From positions 1 to 26,166 of the IMG/VR virus record IMGVR_UViG_3300013014_000114: DNA of 26,166 bases; one strand, 5' to 3'. Below, piece after piece: positions 9,195-17,605 of the stretch. The notes beneath the pieces are model-generated. The model had not been told where the DNA came from, ran no database searches, and saw only the letters and a program-made list of their open reading frames with translations. Position numbers and translations under genes: made by a program. Within the stretch, counting starts at the first letter, position 1. Each line of letters starts with the position of its first letter. This DNA is from a virus.

Positions 9195-11423
9195 TTAAGA
9201 ATAAGCACGAATTTCAATAATATCATTTATAGCAGCTGCGGAATTCAATACTACTGAAACCCCGTTTGTTGCAGTAAATTCAGAATTTGATAATTTGATA
9301 CCTTTAAATTCATGAATTTCTCCAGCCCCAGTTCTTGTTTCCAAAATATTTGCGTTGGTTCCTCCTATAGTGGTTGACAGCGCAATCGAGCTCGAATTTG
9401 AAAACGTAACGTAGTAATACGTATTGCCTGTTAAATTAGAAATTGCTATATTACCGGTAGGAACGCTATAGTAAATCAGATTATCCACATCGATATAAGT
9501 GTTTGCGTTCGTAACTGTTAATACATCTGCGGTATTATTTGCATACGACGTGTTCGCTATAATTTTATAATTTCGGTAGACATCTAAATTACCAGCTGTA
9601 TAACCAGTTTGTGGAGTAAACGAAGTCTGATTGGCTGCAGCAACGAAAATATCGTATTTTGTTTTTGTAAAAGTTTCCGGTTCTGATTGATCTGACATCA
9701 GTTCGGTGTTAAGTCTGAATCTTCCGAAAAGAGCCAAACCTGATGGATGAATTAGATCTAGAACCAATCCTTTATATAGATCAAACATCTTATTTACCAG
9801 AATTTCATAAGAGAATTTCTGATAGTAGTAGCTGTCTTGTATCTTAATAATATCGCTCAGAAATCCATTATTATTTCTGGAGTATCCAGTTCCTTTTCCA
9901 TCAACTTCAACAATAGCAGAACCGGTGACAACTACGCCTTGGTTGAATGGAGTGGTTAAGAAAACTGTACCTCCTGGAGAAAACCCAAACCCAGAGTCAG
10001 TAACCTCGACAGCTAGAGCTACACCTTGAGCAGATGTAACTACCGAATCAACAATAGCATTATGACCTTTGATTCCACCAAAACCGTCAGGAATTCTTTG
10101 AGCTGCGACGTTAGGCTCTATTATGTCAATATAAGGATTTGAAGAATAACCAACACCAGGATTAATTTGTGATAAGAAAGAAATTGTTCCTGCTTCTATA
10201 CTTACGAACGAAAGGGTGTCATAAATTTTAGAAGCCAGATTCGCTACAGGATTTTTCGGAAAGTACCAGTTAGATGTAAGATTCGCGCTCAAATAACTGT
10301 AGATATAATCTGTATTGAGGTATATGATTTCGCGATTTACCAGACCACCTACTTTAAAGTTAGCTCTAGCACCACCGCCACCGGCAACGCTCAAAATTGT
10401 CGCAGAAGCGCCATTTCCGTTTGTAACATTATCACCTACGTAGAAGCTAAGATTAGAACTAAAGTCAGTCGTCTTCACATATGAGCTATTCGAGAATCTA
10501 ATAATTGCATTAGCCGAGGTATTTGAACTGGTTAATACATCGTTTATGGAAAAATTACCAATAGTGTTCGAGATGAAAAGATCAAGAGAAGTGGCAACTG
10601 TGACTACTGCGTTTAGGCTGTATCCGCTACCGCCATTGATTAGCTCAAATTGAACTTTACCATTTTCGTCTCTAACTGCTGCGACTCTTGCTTTACCGTT
10701 TACGCCTGTTCCTGTTATATCTAATATGTCACCTTTTCTAAATCCCAATCCGCCATTATCAATAGCCACAGCCGTCAAAGAACCCAAAACAACAGGAGCA
10801 TTGGCTAGAGTTATTTCGGGAACTGATTGCGAAAGGATTTTCTCGCCATATTTGAATCTACCTTTTACAGAAGAAAGATATAGAACGTGCATAAAACGAT
10901 CGCTGACAATTTTCTGGTTTACTGATTCAACAACAGCCGTTGCGCTATCGCTACTATTGTAAATTTGTTTGCCGATGAGGTTCTCTAGATAATCACTGTC
11001 AGAAATTTCAATATACCTAGGAACAACCCACTCTCCATCTGAAGGTTTTAGAATAAAATCGCCAGGGATGTAGATCTCGATCGCCTCATTAAAGATAATT
11101 CTAAACAGCAGTTCGTACGCGCGCGGAGTGCCCTTTGATCTGTAAAGATCGAGTATGTGTTTTACAAGTAGTCTCTTATCAGCCAAGACAGACTCCGGGA
11201 GCGAATTCATGTAAGTGTTTTTAAAATACTTAACGAACTCTGCTTCGGTTTCATCGATGTCTGAATAGTTTAATAACGATCTTGCATGATATAAAGGATT
11301 ACTCGGCGATTCAAGCCATTCGTAGTATGCCTTTACGAAAGTGATGAAGTTCGGTCCTTCTTCCTTATAGAAGGCAGGGAACTGCTGCGGAATGAATGGA
11401 GATACAAATTTATTAATAGTCAT
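9195..11423 (-). CDS. 7: Baseplate wedge protein, gp7-like
   Basis: 742 residues. The N-terminus (FPAFYKEEGPNFITFVKAYYEWLE) and SKGTPRAYELLFRIIFNE at 96-113 correspond to a region in the C-terminal half of T4 gp7, which has FEAFCEAYIQYL and STKGIEASYKFLFKVLYNEE. LENLIGKQIY then parallels T4 EDLVGQTIY, and LVLDLIHPSGLALFGRF parallels T4 VIRFVHPVGFGF. The large N-terminal part of T4 gp7 (1032 aa) is missing; instead there are GxGY-type beta modules (NGGLGFRKGDILDITG, GGSGYSLNAVVTV, NPGVGYSSNPYIDII) and a distinct C-terminal region. The start ATG overlaps the gp6 stop (TAATG), implying coupled translation. T4 gp7 bridges gp6, gp8 and gp10 in the wedge. Order 6-7-8 is conserved here. An alternative label would be a generic cyanophage structural protein. 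Confidence 0.75.
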   Translation of the reverse strand: MTINKFVSPFIPQQFPAFYKEEGPNFITFVKAYYEWLESPSNPLYHARSLLNYSDIDETEAEFVKYFKNTYMNSLPESVLADKRLLVKHILDLYRSKGTPRAYELLFRIIFNEAIEIYIPGDFILKPSDGEWVVPRYIEISDSDYLENLIGKQIYNSSDSATAVVESVNQKIVSDRFMHVLYLSSVKGRFKYGEKILSQSVPEITLANAPVVLGSLTAVAIDNGGLGFRKGDILDITGTGVNGKARVAAVRDENGKVQFELINGGSGYSLNAVVTVATSLDLFISNTIGNFSINDVLTSSNTSANAIIRFSNSSYVKTTDFSSNLSFYVGDNVTNGNGASATILSVAGGGGARANFKVGGLVNREIIYLNTDYIYSYLSANLTSNWYFPKNPVANLASKIYDTLSFVSIEAGTISFLSQINPGVGYSSNPYIDIIEPNVAAQRIPDGFGGIKGHNAIVDSVVTSAQGVALAVEVTDSGFGFSPGGTVFLTTPFNQGVVVTGSAIVEVDGKGTGYSRNNNGFLSDIIKIQDSYYYQKFSYEILVNKMFDLYKGLVLDLIHPSGLALFGRFRLNTELMSDQSEPETFTKTKYDIFVAAANQTSFTPQTGYTAGNLDVYRNYKIIANTSYANNTADVLTVTNANTYIDVDNLIYYSVPTGNIAISNLTGNTYYYVTFSNSSSIALSTTIGGTNANILETRTGAGEIHEFKGIKLSNSEFTATNGVSVVLNSAAAINDIIEIRAYS

Positions 11424-13246
11424 TAGACTGCCATTACATCAATTGAAATGTTCTCTAAATCAATTTGTATAAGATCTTTATTTTTGGCATTAATGTCTAA
11501 ATTTTTTGGTGTAGCAAAAAATTGAATCGAGGAAGAATTAATAAATTTGCTAATGTTGATTCTGTTAAGTGTAATCTCTCCACTCATGTAATTTATTTCT
11601 CCACCATTATTGTAATTTTCGTATCCAGGATTCGTAACATCCTTTAAGTAAACAACTTTCGATAAGTTGTTAACTTGCACTTTACCGTTGGGAAGCTGTG
11701 AAAAGACTAAAGTTTTATTTGATGGATTGTAATCCGTATATTGATACCTTCTGCCGTTGCTCTCGAATAAAGTTGACGAAAAAGTTCCGGCTGAAATTTC
11801 ATTTTGATAATTTAGTTCGATATCGACTTCTGTATTCAGAACAGGATTAGCATCTTTTCTTAAGACGATATAAGTTTCATTACTAGTGATGCTCGGATCA
11901 GAATCATTGACCGCAGCTTCTAACCTCGAGAGTTTGAATGAGGTGTTGAATTCGATTAGATACGTTGTGTTGTAATTTTTAATCGCTTGATTTACAACCG
12001 ATTTGATGTCAGTTGCAGTTTTAATCGTCGATGCGCTTGTGTATCTTACTGTAGTAGAAACCATAAGAAACAGATAATCCGGATCGATGATTTTAGGTTT
12101 AATTCCTAAAGTGCATTTGTCTTTTAGATATGTCTCGATGGTTTGTTTGTCTAGATCGGAAAGAGGAGCTCCGGAATAAGTTGCTGGCGCTATGAAAACT
12201 TTACCGTAATCAACTGAATTAGCCGAAATCTCACCACCGAATACATTCAATGTTTTTACATTCACGAAATTATTTAGAACCAAGTTCCTGAAATCATTTG
12301 CTGTTATAGCTCTACCCTGAGTCTGATAATGTCTTGGTGCATTGTATCTAATAGAGTCTAACGTCTCGGCATTCGCTCCACCAGAACTTCCTGAACCGAA
12401 TACAGTAATAGTTGGGCTAAGAAAACTACCTAGACCGTTTATCAACCCTAGATTATCATCTAGTGTAAAATTTGTAGAACCGTCAGAAAAAGAACCTGCG
12501 CATGTTCTGTATGTCACATAGACCAGAGAATTGTTTAGTGGTTTTTTACCAAAAACTCCATCTCCGAAAACAACCTCATAACGAGTATCTTCTGTAGCCT
12601 GTAGGAAGTAAATTTCGGAGTTTGAAGTAAGACCGTAGAGGTTTTCGGCTGCATTGAAGTAAGTATTCGTCTGCCCATCATTTTCCGAAACAAGAACAAT
12701 CATCGAATCGGTGTCAATGTTATCGTTGGTCATAACGAAACGTTGAGCTTCTGTAGAATTATCTACTACGAACGCATCAGAGATGTAAACACCTTCGTAG
12801 ATGTTTAGATTAGCTGTGAAATACCCACCAGTAGGATAAATTACATAAGACTGGTCTGTTGTATAGGTAAACGTGCCATTACCTGATTTGCCAGTAAATT
12901 TGGTTGCTGATGGAATTGTAAGAGTTGCAAGACCAGACTGTGGGAACTTTACGTTTATCTTCGCTTCTGATGACTTGGCGGATCTCGGGATGTAGTTTAG
13001 TTCTTTAGCTCTAGAGATAATGCTGTTACGAAGCTGAGCCGAGTCAAGGAACATTTCTGATACAGCCATGTTCATATAGAACGCATTCAGGTGTGTGTTG
13101 TAGGTTAGTATGTCAAGCAGCACTGACATATTCGAACCATCGAAGTCATAATCAGCAAACTGCGCCTGGGATTTCAGATACGTCTTCAGATTTGCTTTTA
13201 GACTATCGAAATCTAGATTCACCAGACTGATTGAGTTATTTGCCAT
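11423..13246 (-). CDS. 6: Baseplate wedge protein gp6
   Basis: 607 residues, close to T4 gp6 (660). The N-terminus LDFDSLKANLKTYLKSQAQF, then DGSNMSVLLDILTYNTHLNA and MNMAVSEMFLDSAQLRNSI, is the hallmark of gp6, the contractile-tail wedge protein related to phage P2 gpJ. A later segment with RGRAITANDFRNLVLNNF-like character (QTQGRAITANDFRNLV) matches the conserved gpJ/gp6 core. Gp6 dimers form the inner ring around the hub and hold gp25, gp53 and gp7. The start lies directly against the gp25 stop with no gap, as expected for an operon whose products assemble together. The end overlaps the gp7-like start. Confidence 0.92.
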   Translation of the reverse strand: MANNSISLVNLDFDSLKANLKTYLKSQAQFADYDFDGSNMSVLLDILTYNTHLNAFYMNMAVSEMFLDSAQLRNSIISRAKELNYIPRSAKSSEAKINVKFPQSGLATLTIPSATKFTGKSGNGTFTYTTDQSYVIYPTGGYFTANLNIYEGVYISDAFVVDNSTEAQRFVMTNDNIDTDSMIVLVSENDGQTNTYFNAAENLYGLTSNSEIYFLQATEDTRYEVVFGDGVFGKKPLNNSLVYVTYRTCAGSFSDGSTNFTLDDNLGLINGLGSFLSPTITVFGSGSSGGANAETLDSIRYNAPRHYQTQGRAITANDFRNLVLNNFVNVKTLNVFGGEISANSVDYGKVFIAPATYSGAPLSDLDKQTIETYLKDKCTLGIKPKIIDPDYLFLMVSTTVRYTSASTIKTATDIKSVVNQAIKNYNTTYLIEFNTSFKLSRLEAAVNDSDPSITSNETYIVLRKDANPVLNTEVDIELNYQNEISAGTFSSTLFESNGRRYQYTDYNPSNKTLVFSQLPNGKVQVNNLSKVVYLKDVTNPGYENYNNGGEINYMSGEITLNRINISKFINSSSIQFFATPKNLDINAKNKDLIQIDLENISIDVMAV

Positions 13247-13669
13247 TTAGCGCACTCTTCTTAGGAACAGGTTTACACTTTGTACTTCTATACTATTTAT
13301 TATTGAAAATATAAGATTGATAGCTACTCGATCCTCTTCACTAAAAGAAGTAACCCGAACTTCAATCAGATTGACTCTTGGCTCGTGGAAACGAATTGCA
13401 TTCTGAATAGCGAATCTTAGGTTTTCTTCCATGATAATATCGTTAGGCTCGAACAAGGAAGCATACACATCCGAACCGATATTAGGCTGGAATGGTCTTT
13501 CGCCTAGATTGGTTAAAATGATGTTCTTTAGTGCCTGCTTGATTGACTGTTCGTTTTTTACACGACCAAGATCTTTGGTGATTGGATGTGGAGTCAGGTC
13601 ATCAAGAAAATCCGAGAACAGATCTGGTGTAACTCTTGTTTGGGTGAAGTAATCGGATCTTGTTGACAT
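13247..13669 (-). CDS. 25: Baseplate wedge protein gp25
   Basis: 140 residues from the ATG at 13669, chosen over an upstream in-frame start at 13720 because it has AGGA at the right distance and does not overlap the PAAR gene. The motif ALKNIILTNLGERPFQPNIG followed by SDVYASLFEP is the gp25/GPW signature shared by contractile phage tails, type VI secretion TssE and pyocins. N-terminal DLTPHPITKDLGRVKNEQSI is also typical. Gp25 is a small inner-wedge protein that contacts gp6 and gp53 and starts sheath polymerisation; despite the old 'lysozyme-like' label it has no enzyme activity. It follows the PAAR stop by 4 bases and abuts gp6. Confidence 0.93.
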   Translation of the reverse strand: MSTRSDYFTQTRVTPDLFSDFLDDLTPHPITKDLGRVKNEQSIKQALKNIILTNLGERPFQPNIGSDVYASLFEPNDIIMEENLRFAIQNAIRFHEPRVNLIEVRVTSFSEEDRVAINLIFSIINSIEVQSVNLFLRRVR

Positions 13670-13673
13670 TTGA

Positions 13674-13934
13674 TTATCCTGCAGATATATCTGAAATTGA
13701 AGAACTAGCCGTGTGCCCACAAGATGCGACGTCGCCGGATCTAACTACACCCCTTCCATTAACTAATACTTTGCTTGATGAACTGACCATCACAGCGCTG
13801 TTGTGAGGAGATCTACCATGAGGAGTCACTGTGTCCCCTACCAAAGCTATTCTTCTGCCGTGAGCAAAAACATTGGAGGAGCTCCCAATTATAGTACCCC
13901 CAGCATAATCTCCGTCTACACATATACCAGCCAT
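13674..13934 (-). CDS. 5.4: PAAR-repeat tip protein
   Basis: 86 residues, the normal PAAR size. It shows the Gly-rich repeated pattern of this family: MAGICVDGDYAGG, VFAHGRRIALVGD, TVTPHGRSPHNSAVM, KVLVNGRGVVRSGD and VASCGHTASS. The histidines in PHG and PHN and the CGH pair are likely metal ligands. PAAR proteins form the sharp cone on the end of the beta-helical spike of T4 (gp5.4), P2-like tails and type VI secretion VgrG, so the product should sit on the spike encoded just upstream. AGGATAAT gives a good ribosome site. It is translated between the spike and gp25 genes with gaps of 9 and 4 bases. Confidence 0.93.
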   Translation of the reverse strand: MAGICVDGDYAGGTIIGSSSNVFAHGRRIALVGDTVTPHGRSPHNSAVMVSSSSKVLVNGRGVVRSGDVASCGHTASSSISDISAG

Positions 13935-13943
13935 GTATTATCC

Positions 13944-14732
13944 TTATGGGTTAAGATTAAGCGGATTGCCAACAATTGTTGTTTGTCCGGAAGATGTAAT
14001 CTCAGTCTGACCGGAAGATAGAATATTTATGTTAGATCCTTGAATCTCAGTCTTACTTTGAGATGTCGACAGAACTTGACCTTGAGAATCAATAGTCACA
14101 TCACCGGATTTTGTTTTTAACGTTATTGTTTCAGCCAAAACTTCGAAATTTTTACAAACGAATCTTATGTTGCCTTTACTGATAACTTCAATATTGCCAG
14201 CTGAATTTACGGACCAATTGCTATTTAATACTTCTGTCTTAGGTCCAACATAATTTGTTACAGATTTAGCACCAATGTTTTTACGCTCTGATCCTTTAAC
14301 TGAAATTGTGGTATCACCATTGACCGTGTCAAATTTATCTCCGGCAATTGCCTCTGTTAATGCGCCGCCCACGAGAAATTGAAAATTTTCTCCCGCTGCC
14401 ATATATCTGTTGCCTTCAGTTTGTTCGCTAACAGAACCATCAACATTGACATTCATCACTCCCTTTACTTTAACATCATAATGACCATCAACGGTTGTTG
14501 AAAATCCATCACACATATAATAATATGCTTTACCAACTGAGTTGACTACTGTTCTTCCTGCTTTATCAATTTCTACATAAGAACCTTTAGTATGAGCAAC
14601 TCTTAGACTTTCTTTATCCGGAGTATCATTTACATGTATCTCATGCCCACTTCGTGTAATCGTTGATTGATTATACGGATATTCGGCTTCGAATGTAGAT
14701 TCCGGATGGCGTCTATTATTTGCGTCTGACAT
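13944..14732 (-). CDS. Beta-helical membrane-puncturing spike (gp5 C-terminal-like)
   Basis: 262 residues that match the C-terminal third of T4 gp5 but are encoded as a free gene. The N-terminus STFEAEYPYNQSTITRSGHE, then IHVNDTPDKESLRVAHTKGS, corresponds to the gp5 C-terminal entry segment (T4 YPHNHVYMSKSGHVIEVDDTP). It is followed by regular short strands: VEIDKAGRTVVNSVGKAYYY, GHYDVKVKGVMNVNVDGS, GDTTISVKGSERKNIG and the end GQTEITSSGQTTIVGNPLNL. These are the repeats of a trimeric beta-helix as in gp5 and VgrG. It would be capped by the PAAR protein next door and attach to the OB-fold hub protein encoded 2 bases upstream. No lysozyme residues are present. Confidence 0.85.
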   Translation of the reverse strand: MSDANNRRHPESTFEAEYPYNQSTITRSGHEIHVNDTPDKESLRVAHTKGSYVEIDKAGRTVVNSVGKAYYYMCDGFSTTVDGHYDVKVKGVMNVNVDGSVSEQTEGNRYMAAGENFQFLVGGALTEAIAGDKFDTVNGDTTISVKGSERKNIGAKSVTNYVGPKTEVLNSNWSVNSAGNIEVISKGNIRFVCKNFEVLAETITLKTKSGDVTIDSQGQVLSTSQSKTEIQGSNINILSSGQTEITSSGQTTIVGNPLNLNP

Positions 14733-14734
14733 GA

Positions 14735-16369
14735 TTATCCTCTATTCAAACCGGCGAGAGCCAATGCATTTTGTCTCGCTAATATTGTTTGCGCGTTTAC
14801 AAATTCATCCATGGATTCCCTAGCATCGCTTCCTGTGTATTCGGCTTGACTTATGTTAGGTTGAAATGCCGTGCTAATTGAAGAAACGATGGTTGGAATA
14901 AGAGCAGCTGCAACTCCAGCCATTTTAGCGGCACTTCCACCAGCACCTAAAGCTTTAGAAACACCAAATGCCTCTGTAAAGTTTAAACTACCTGATACTG
15001 CTTTTGATAGTGTATCAAAAGAGAGAGGCTGCCCGCTCAGTAATGTATTACCGATGGTTGAAGTGAATTGATTCTGGGCTGCGAAAGTAGTATGTTCTTC
15101 TGCACTAGAATAATTCGGCTCTCCATTTCTTGGAGTATAAACGGAAGGACTGGTTCCGTTCGGATCTTTCCATTCAATGAATCCTGGATAAGGGTCGTTA
15201 TCAACTGTATAATACTGCTGAATGTATCCTTCGGGTGCAACAGATAACGTATAAATTGAACTTGGTCTTGGTGATGTCGCTGTCGACACTGAAACAGCGG
15301 GAGGTAAAGGAACCGACCTTATCAGTGAATTCAATCTAGAATTAACAGTGCCTGTTATAGAAGCGCCAGCCGCAGTAACCGCTCCTGTGGTAGTATTTAT
15401 AACGTTATTGATGCCACCAGTTATCGCCCCAACAGCTGAATTCAATCCACCAACCACGGAAGCAATTGCATAGTTGGCTGTATCAAACACTCCCTGATTA
15501 ATAAGATTTACGCCGCACACTCGAACATTCAATGAATTAATAAGTTTCTGAACTTCTTTAACGTTAGATACAGCAGCATTTAACATACCAAGGAGCTTGA
15601 ACAACCCAATCCTTTGAGCTAATTGTAAAAGAGCATTTCTCATTGCCTGCACAGCTGTCTTGACGACTCCAGAAACAACACCTTGAACTGTGCTACCAAG
15701 TAAATTTATAATAGAGGTCATAGAAATTAAATTATTGTTTAAACAAGGAAGCGAAGCAAGTGAACCCACGGGATCAACGGCATTGATTATGTTCAATACA
15801 TTCATGTTACTATTTTTGTCATAAGAAGCTACTGTAGGCAATGTAGGATTAGCCATATTTCTTTCTACAAGGCTAGTCAATACTCCACCAGTTGTATTAC
15901 TAACAGCTATAATATCAGTCTGACCAGAATCGATATCCGAAATACTTACTCTGTTTTCATTCAGTGTTGTGTACGGATTATTTGGATTGCCCTGGCTCCC
16001 AGGAGGTATGCTTCCTGTGGCTGTATCGATCGTTGGCGCGCCACCAGTAGTTTGACCCTCTACAGGATCTCCGGCTCTACCAACAGCACCAAGAATAATA
16101 GGAAGCTGATGATCAGCATCAGCCCATTGTCCAAATACTCGCGAGCCAACTACAAGACCGACGGGAGCAGTTCCCATGCGACCGTTAGCGGCTGAGGTTA
16201 CAGGCTGAACAACCTGCGCCCAGGGTAAAGCATCATCAGGTATATTCGTCGTATCATCGTGACGACCGTAGATTCTAACTTTTACTCTACCTGATTGATG
16301 CGGGTCATGAACACTAACTACTGCAGCAATGAAAATAGCCGATACTTGACCAAAATTACGATCTGTCAT
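14735..16369 (-). CDS. 5: Baseplate hub protein with gp5 N-terminal OB fold, no lysozyme
   Basis: 544 residues. Residues ~8-105 match the OB-fold of T4 gp5: VVSVHDPHQSGRVKVRIYGR (T4 VEDRMDPLKLGRVRVRVVGL), LPWAQVVQPVTSAA (T4 LPWMSVIQPITSAA) and GLVVGSRVFGQW followed by PIILGAVG (T4 VEGTRVYGHF, GIVLGTYG). The rest is not T4 lysozyme: no Glu-Asp-Thr triad or GIGH-like motif was found. Instead there is a hydrophobic Ala/Gly-rich middle (VVGGLNSAVGAITGGINNVI) and a conserved-looking segment GYIQQYYTVDNDPYPGFIEW. The OB fold would sit under the gp27 ring at the tube end. The start overlaps the gp27-like stop (ATGA). Splitting of gp5 into this gene plus a spike gene is discussed in the findings. Confidence 0.85.
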   Translation of the reverse strand: MTDRNFGQVSAIFIAAVVSVHDPHQSGRVKVRIYGRHDDTTNIPDDALPWAQVVQPVTSAANGRMGTAPVGLVVGSRVFGQWADADHQLPIILGAVGRAGDPVEGQTTGGAPTIDTATGSIPPGSQGNPNNPYTTLNENRVSISDIDSGQTDIIAVSNTTGGVLTSLVERNMANPTLPTVASYDKNSNMNVLNIINAVDPVGSLASLPCLNNNLISMTSIINLLGSTVQGVVSGVVKTAVQAMRNALLQLAQRIGLFKLLGMLNAAVSNVKEVQKLINSLNVRVCGVNLINQGVFDTANYAIASVVGGLNSAVGAITGGINNVINTTTGAVTAAGASITGTVNSRLNSLIRSVPLPPAVSVSTATSPRPSSIYTLSVAPEGYIQQYYTVDNDPYPGFIEWKDPNGTSPSVYTPRNGEPNYSSAEEHTTFAAQNQFTSTIGNTLLSGQPLSFDTLSKAVSGSLNFTEAFGVSKALGAGGSAAKMAGVAAALIPTIVSSISTAFQPNISQAEYTGSDARESMDEFVNAQTILARQNALALAGLNRG

Positions 16370-17604
16370 AGTCCCTCCTCAAATCTACCCTTCAATGCTT
16401 CAATGATACAAGTATATCTAGGTTTCTCCTGAACCAAACCAATTTTATGATGTATTCGCGAAATCAAAAACTTACCAGACATTAGAGGGTCTTCCTGCAT
16501 ATTATTAGTGGTCGCCGATCTATTCGGCAGAGTGCAATTAATCGTCACTCCAGCTGTTAGCTGAGTATCGCCAGGAACTCTTATCTTCAATGCATTTTGT
16601 AATAATTGAGCTATGTATGCCTGGAAGTCAGCAGTTGATTCTGGGATGTGAGTAACAGCTCTTTGTGACACGTCGATAGGAATCAGAGATTGCGGTGGGA
16701 TTCTAGCATTGAAATAACGATTTATGAATCCGGTTGAAACATCAGTTCCTTTACCACCGTCTTTGTAGCTAGTATCAGAAGTTTGAACATCCTTCGTTTC
16801 GAACTGCCAGGTAGTAAAGTTGAAAGACGTTACTCTTCGTGGTCCACCAAACGTGATACGATCAATAGAAGAAAGCTGCTGCGGAATAGAAAACGACAGA
16901 ATGTTATTGTCTTGTTCATTACTCAATGAGTTGATATTGATAGCGCCAGACTGCTTGAACTCTTTTACAGGCTCTGTCGCAAATCTAGATTCAATCGTAC
17001 AGAACCTCAGTAGCTGCTCTTCGTTTTCTCTTGTTTCAAAAAACACATACGATGACGAACGATTCTCTTCTGTTGAAACCGATCTGGCTCTGATCATTTT
17101 GATTGCTTCGAATGGACTCTTGTGAGGAACTAGAACGTTCTGATTACCTCTGGTCTCTTCGACCTCAATTCTTTTTTTAGTGAATAGATATTTGTCACAT
17201 ATGTCCTTGACCATGTTTGAGCAAATATCATTATAGCTTTTCTGTACGTAGTTAGTCTTGGCGTACATTGCTTCTTCAGACACACACTTCAGAACATATG
17301 TTTTCGCTCTCTGGCTATCCAGCTGTTGCTGATCGCCGATCTCATATAGAGCAAAAGTGTAGTTGGCTTCTTTGAGGTTTGGGCTTTTGAACGTGAATGT
17401 GCAAGTCTCGTCACCAAGCAATCTCAGATTACCAATAATATCTTGCGTATCCAAAACCGTAATATCACACACTACACCAGGAGTAAAGATACTCTCGTAG
17501 ATAGATGCAGACACAAACGATCTGGTTAGATTGAGGCTTCCGCGCTGAGAAGTTACAATCAGATTAGATACAAGAACATCGCCAATAGACAAACTACCTG
17601 ACAT
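16366..17604 (-). CDS. 27: Baseplate hub protein, gp27-like
   Basis: 412 residues against 391 for T4 gp27. It has the layout of contractile-tail hub proteins: an N-terminal beta domain (SLNLTRSFVSASIYESIFTP, VVCDITVLDTQDI, ETCTFTFKSPNL), a middle helical part (NDICSNMVKDICDKYLF) with SPFEAIKMIRARS, and a C-terminal segment LMSGKFLISRIHHKIG with PRYTCIIEALKGRFE, which is typical of gp27/gpD/VgrG-type hubs. Direct similarity to T4 gp27 is low by eye, so the call rests on these segments and on position between gp53 and the gp5 OB gene. Gp27 trimers form the hub ring that joins the tube to gp5. Confidence 0.75.
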   Translation of the reverse strand: MSGSLSIGDVLVSNLIVTSQRGSLNLTRSFVSASIYESIFTPGVVCDITVLDTQDIIGNLRLLGDETCTFTFKSPNLKEANYTFALYEIGDQQQLDSQRAKTYVLKCVSEEAMYAKTNYVQKSYNDICSNMVKDICDKYLFTKKRIEVEETRGNQNVLVPHKSPFEAIKMIRARSVSTEENRSSSYVFFETRENEEQLLRFCTIESRFATEPVKEFKQSGAININSLSNEQDNNILSFSIPQQLSSIDRITFGGPRRVTSFNFTTWQFETKDVQTSDTSYKDGGKGTDVSTGFINRYFNARIPPQSLIPIDVSQRAVTHIPESTADFQAYIAQLLQNALKIRVPGDTQLTAGVTINCTLPNRSATTNNMQEDPLMSGKFLISRIHHKIGLVQEKPRYTCIIEALKGRFEEGL

Positions 17605-17605
17605 A

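Noticed and set aside
13670-13720. An earlier start for gp25
   Set aside because: The extra 17 residues overlap the PAAR gene and do not resemble gp25; the ATG at 13669 has AGGA at good spacing.
14024-14031. CATAAATA on the minus strand about 90 bases before the PAAR gene
   Set aside because: It is inside the spike gene in a tightly coupled operon, with no independent support.
14735-16369. Possible hidden lysozyme in the gp5-like protein
   Set aside because: No Glu-8-Asp-5-Thr pattern or GxGH motif was found; the middle is Ala/Gly hydrophobic and the rest shows other motifs.
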